Shown one piece after another: positions 26,489 to 27,973 of a DNA stretch of 27,973 nt. The translations under genes were made by a program, and so were the position numbers. Below the pieces are notes generated by a model that searched no databases, was not told the origin of the DNA, and worked only from the letters and a program-made list of their open reading frames with translations. Every line of letters starts with the position of its first letter. Position 1 is the stretch's first letter. The stretch is from Oscillospiraceae bacterium (lineage in GTDB: Bacteria; Bacillota_A; Clostridia; Oscillospirales; Ruminococcaceae). The stretch lies in assembly GCA_017523995.1 (NCBI GenBank), contig JAFWUX010000112.1, forward strand, positions 1 to 27,973, in the 5' to 3' direction.

Positions 26489-26517
26489 ATTTTACCACGA
26501 AAGCGCGAAATTGTCAA
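26489..26517 (-). promoter_or_regulatory. Sigma-A promoter of the SGNH hydrolase gene
   Basis: TTGACA (26512-26517) and TAAAAT (26489-26494) are separated by 17 bases on the minus strand. The start would be near 26482, giving a 35-base leader to the ATG at 26447. Confidence 0.88.
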
Positions 26518-26540
26518 CCTCTCCGGACGAATTTTCAGAT

Positions 26541-27548
26541 TCAGCAGATTCGCGGCAGCAGCTCGCCCTTCGGCTGCGGCAGAATGGTCTGCGTGCCGAT
26601 CTCGGTCTCCATGATGACCTTGCCCGCGTTCTCAGCGGTCACCGTGCCAATGATCGCGGCGTTCTGCGAATATTTACCCTCGCGCAGCTTTGCGACAATC
26701 GCCTCCGCATGTGCCTGCGGTGCGAAAATGACCAGTCTGCCCTCGCAGGCAAGATACAGCGGCTCCAGACCGAGCATGCCGCAGACGCCCCTGACGCGCG
26801 GATCGACCGGAACGCTTGCCGCATCCAGACGGATGCCGACGCCGCTCTGTCCTGCAATCTCATAGAGCACTGTGCCGACGCCGCCGCGTGTTGCATCGCG
26901 GATGACATGGATTTCATCGGTGACATCATAGAGCGACTGCACCGTGCCCCAGAGCGGTGCGCAGTCACTGTCCACATCGGATTCGATGCCGAAATCATTG
27001 CGCGCGATCAGAATGGTACATCCGTGCCGCCCGACGTCGCCCGTCACGATGACTGCATCGCCGGGCTTTGCAAGTGTGCCGGATGTATGCGCCTGCGGCA
27101 TGATCTCGCCGATGCCGGTTGTGGTGATGAACACGCCGTCGCACTGACCCTTGCCCGCGACCTTTGTATCACCCGCGACAATGCGCACGCCGACCTCTGC
27201 GGCGGTTTTCTCCATCGCGGATGCAATCTCCTCGAGCGCATCCATTGAGAAGCCCTCCTCAATGACGAATGCGCAGGTCAGATACATCGGTTTTGCACCC
27301 ATGCAGGAAAGATCGTTGACCGTGCCGCAGATCGACAGCTTGCCGATGTTGCCGCCGTTGAACTTCCACGGCGAAACGATGAAGCCGTCTGTGGAAGTCG
27401 CGATTTTTCCGCTGATCTGCGGCAGAACGGCGGCATCGTCGCCCGTGAACATCGGGTTTGCAAAATGCGCCTTGAATACGCTGTCAATCAGCTCGTTTGT
27501 CTGTGTGCCGCCCGCGCCGTGCGCAAGCGTAACTGTACGTTCATTCAT
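26541..27548 (-). CDS. hypE: Hydrogenase maturation protein HypE
   Basis: The 335-residue protein has HGAGG (10-14) and GDDAAVL (36-42), typical of the PurM-like ATP-binding fold. It ends in PRIC, the HypE tail whose final cysteine takes the carbamoyl group from HypF. The enzyme dehydrates it to a thiocyanate, giving the cyanide ligand of the [NiFe] centre. Family length is normal and the key Cys is last. AAAGGAG is placed seven bases before the ATG. No other hyp gene or hydrogenase gene is in the window; partners may lie beyond the right edge or elsewhere. Its presence predicts a [NiFe] hydrogenase in the cell. Confidence 0.97.
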   Translation of the reverse strand: MNERTVTLAHGAGGTQTNELIDSVFKAHFANPMFTGDDAAVLPQISGKIATSTDGFIVSPWKFNGGNIGKLSICGTVNDLSCMGAKPMYLTCAFVIEEGFSMDALEEIASAMEKTAAEVGVRIVAGDTKVAGKGQCDGVFITTTGIGEIMPQAHTSGTLAKPGDAVIVTGDVGRHGCTILIARNDFGIESDVDSDCAPLWGTVQSLYDVTDEIHVIRDATRGGVGTVLYEIAGQSGVGIRLDAASVPVDPRVRGVCGMLGLEPLYLACEGRLVIFAPQAHAEAIVAKLREGKYSQNAAIIGTVTAENAGKVIMETEIGTQTILPQPKGELLPRIC

Positions 27549-27602
27549 TTTTATACTCCTTTACGAAAAAAACATTCTCAGCCGGCATCCGGCTCGTCAT
27601 AA
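27549..27602 (-). promoter_or_regulatory. hypE leader with a GC-rich hairpin and T-run
   Basis: On the minus strand AGCCGG-ATG-CCGGCT (27581-27595) is followed seven bases later by a T7 run (27567-27573), then the hypE ribosome binding site. It resembles a poor terminator or attenuator for transcripts coming from the right. No clear -35/-10 pair was found for hypE. Confidence 0.4.
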
Positions 27603-27884
27603 TGTATCGCTTCGCGGTTATTTTCATTGGGCTCTGCCCTCTCAATTCGCAGCTGCGGCAATCTGTGAATTGCGCTGCAATTCACTCAGGGGAGCCCTCT
27701 ATCGCAGGGCTCCCCTCTTTCAAAAAGCATCCACTGGATGCTTTTTGAAATTCACCCCTGCGGAGCTCCTTGCGCATGGGAATTCCGCGCTCTGCGGAGC
27801 GCGGCGGGGGCTCTGCCCCTCGACCCCGCGAGCTTTTGAAAAAGCTCGACCAAAACTTTTATTTTGGTCTCAGACTGTCGATAA
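27603..27884 (+). repeat. Multi-hairpin intergenic repeat, copy 3 (long array)
   Basis: It opens with a head hairpin ATCGC-TTC-GCGGT (27606-27618). The stems in order are GGGC/GCCC (27630-27639), GTGAATTGC/GCAATTCAC (27665-27685) and GGGGAGCCCT/AGGGCTCCCC (27689-27715). Next come a perfect 15-base stem (27718-27732 with 27736-27750), CCGCGCTC/GAGCGCGG (27785-27804) and GGGGC/GCCCC (27807-27819). GAGCTTT/AAAGCTC (27830-27847) and GACCAAAA/TTTTGGTC (27848-27869) close it. The last two correspond to 3456-3489. It is non-coding; the very short open frames inside lack start signals. Confidence 0.75.
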
Positions 27885-27973
27885 AGGTATCGCTGCGCGA
27901 TGATTATAATGGGGCGCTGCCCCATACCCCGCCAAAGGGATGCTATCCCTTTGGAATCCCACTATAAGAAAAG
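27885..27973 (+). repeat. Multi-hairpin intergenic repeat, copy 4 (cut by window edge)
   Basis: The head ATCGC-TGC-GCGAT (27889-27901) is followed by GGGGC/GCCCC (27911-27923) and a ten-base stem, CCAAAGGGAT (27932-27941) with ATCCCTTTGG (27945-27954). Linkers match those of 262-352 on the minus strand. It begins directly after copy 3, so the two are in tandem. Its right end lies outside the window. Confidence 0.75.

Noticed and set aside
27567..27595. Strong intrinsic terminator before hypE
   Set aside because: The T7 run lies seven bases from the stem instead of directly after it, and the hypE ribosome binding site follows at once. Reported only as a leader structure.
27603..27973. CRISPR-like array
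   Set aside because: The stems differ in sequence and length and are not regularly spaced; there is no constant repeat with unique spacers, and no cas gene.

Overview
The window looks like a chromosomal segment of a moderately GC-rich Gram-positive anaerobe, most likely a Clostridia member of the Ruminococcus/Oscillospiraceae type. This is an inference from AGGAGG-type ribosome binding sites, TTGACA/TATAAT promoters, Gram-positive lipoprotein signals, a 2-hydroxyacyl-CoA dehydratase activase-like protein, HypE, and very structured intergenic repeats. No rRNA, tRNA, CRISPR array, phage or transposase gene was seen. Eighteen of the 21 genes called... more exactly 19 of 21 lie on the minus strand; only the flavodoxin and transglutaminase genes are on the plus strand.

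Read in the direction of transcription (right to left), a long gene train runs from about 23540 to 5309. It encodes an activase-like double ATPase, a metallophosphoesterase, a polyprenyl-phosphate sugar transferase, mannose-1-phosphate guanylyltransferase (ManC), a small unknown membrane protein, GDP-mannose 4,6-dehydratase (GMD), a GT4 glycosyltransferase, a GNAT acetyltransferase, a second GT4, a GDP-6-deoxymannose reductase (RMD), a Wzm-type ABC permease, a multi-spanning GT-C-like protein, a Wzt-type ABC ATPase with a C-terminal domain, and a coiled-coil/glycosyltransferase/methyltransferase fusion. ManC, GMD and RMD together make GDP-D-rhamnose. With two GT4 enzymes and Wzm/Wzt the gene set resembles the D-rhamnan (common polysaccharide antigen) locus known from Pseudomonas, here in an apparently Gram-positive setting. 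The likely product is an ABC-exported cell-surface D-rhamnose-containing glycan.

A second unit (5200 to 205, minus) begins at a textbook sigma-A promoter. It encodes a UDP-galactopyranose-mutase-like FAD enzyme, a large GT-C-like membrane protein and a GtrA flippase-like protein, and ends at an intrinsic terminator. It may modify or decorate the same glycan. A repeat-filled gap separates its first gene from the other two.

Right of the locus, divergent promoters drive the activase unit leftward and a flavodoxin plus transglutaminase-lipoprotein pair rightward. The latter converges on a lipid-anchored SGNH/GDSL hydrolase through a strong bidirectional terminator. HypE ([NiFe]-hydrogenase maturation) follows on the minus strand.

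The most unusual non-coding content is a family of intergenic multi-hairpin elements (262-352, 3321-3489, 27603-27973, and a head-only relative at 23649). They share a small head hairpin of the type ATCGC-NNN-GCGAT. Their other stems differ in sequence between copies yet keep pairing, including clear compensatory base changes, so structure rather than sequence appears conserved.
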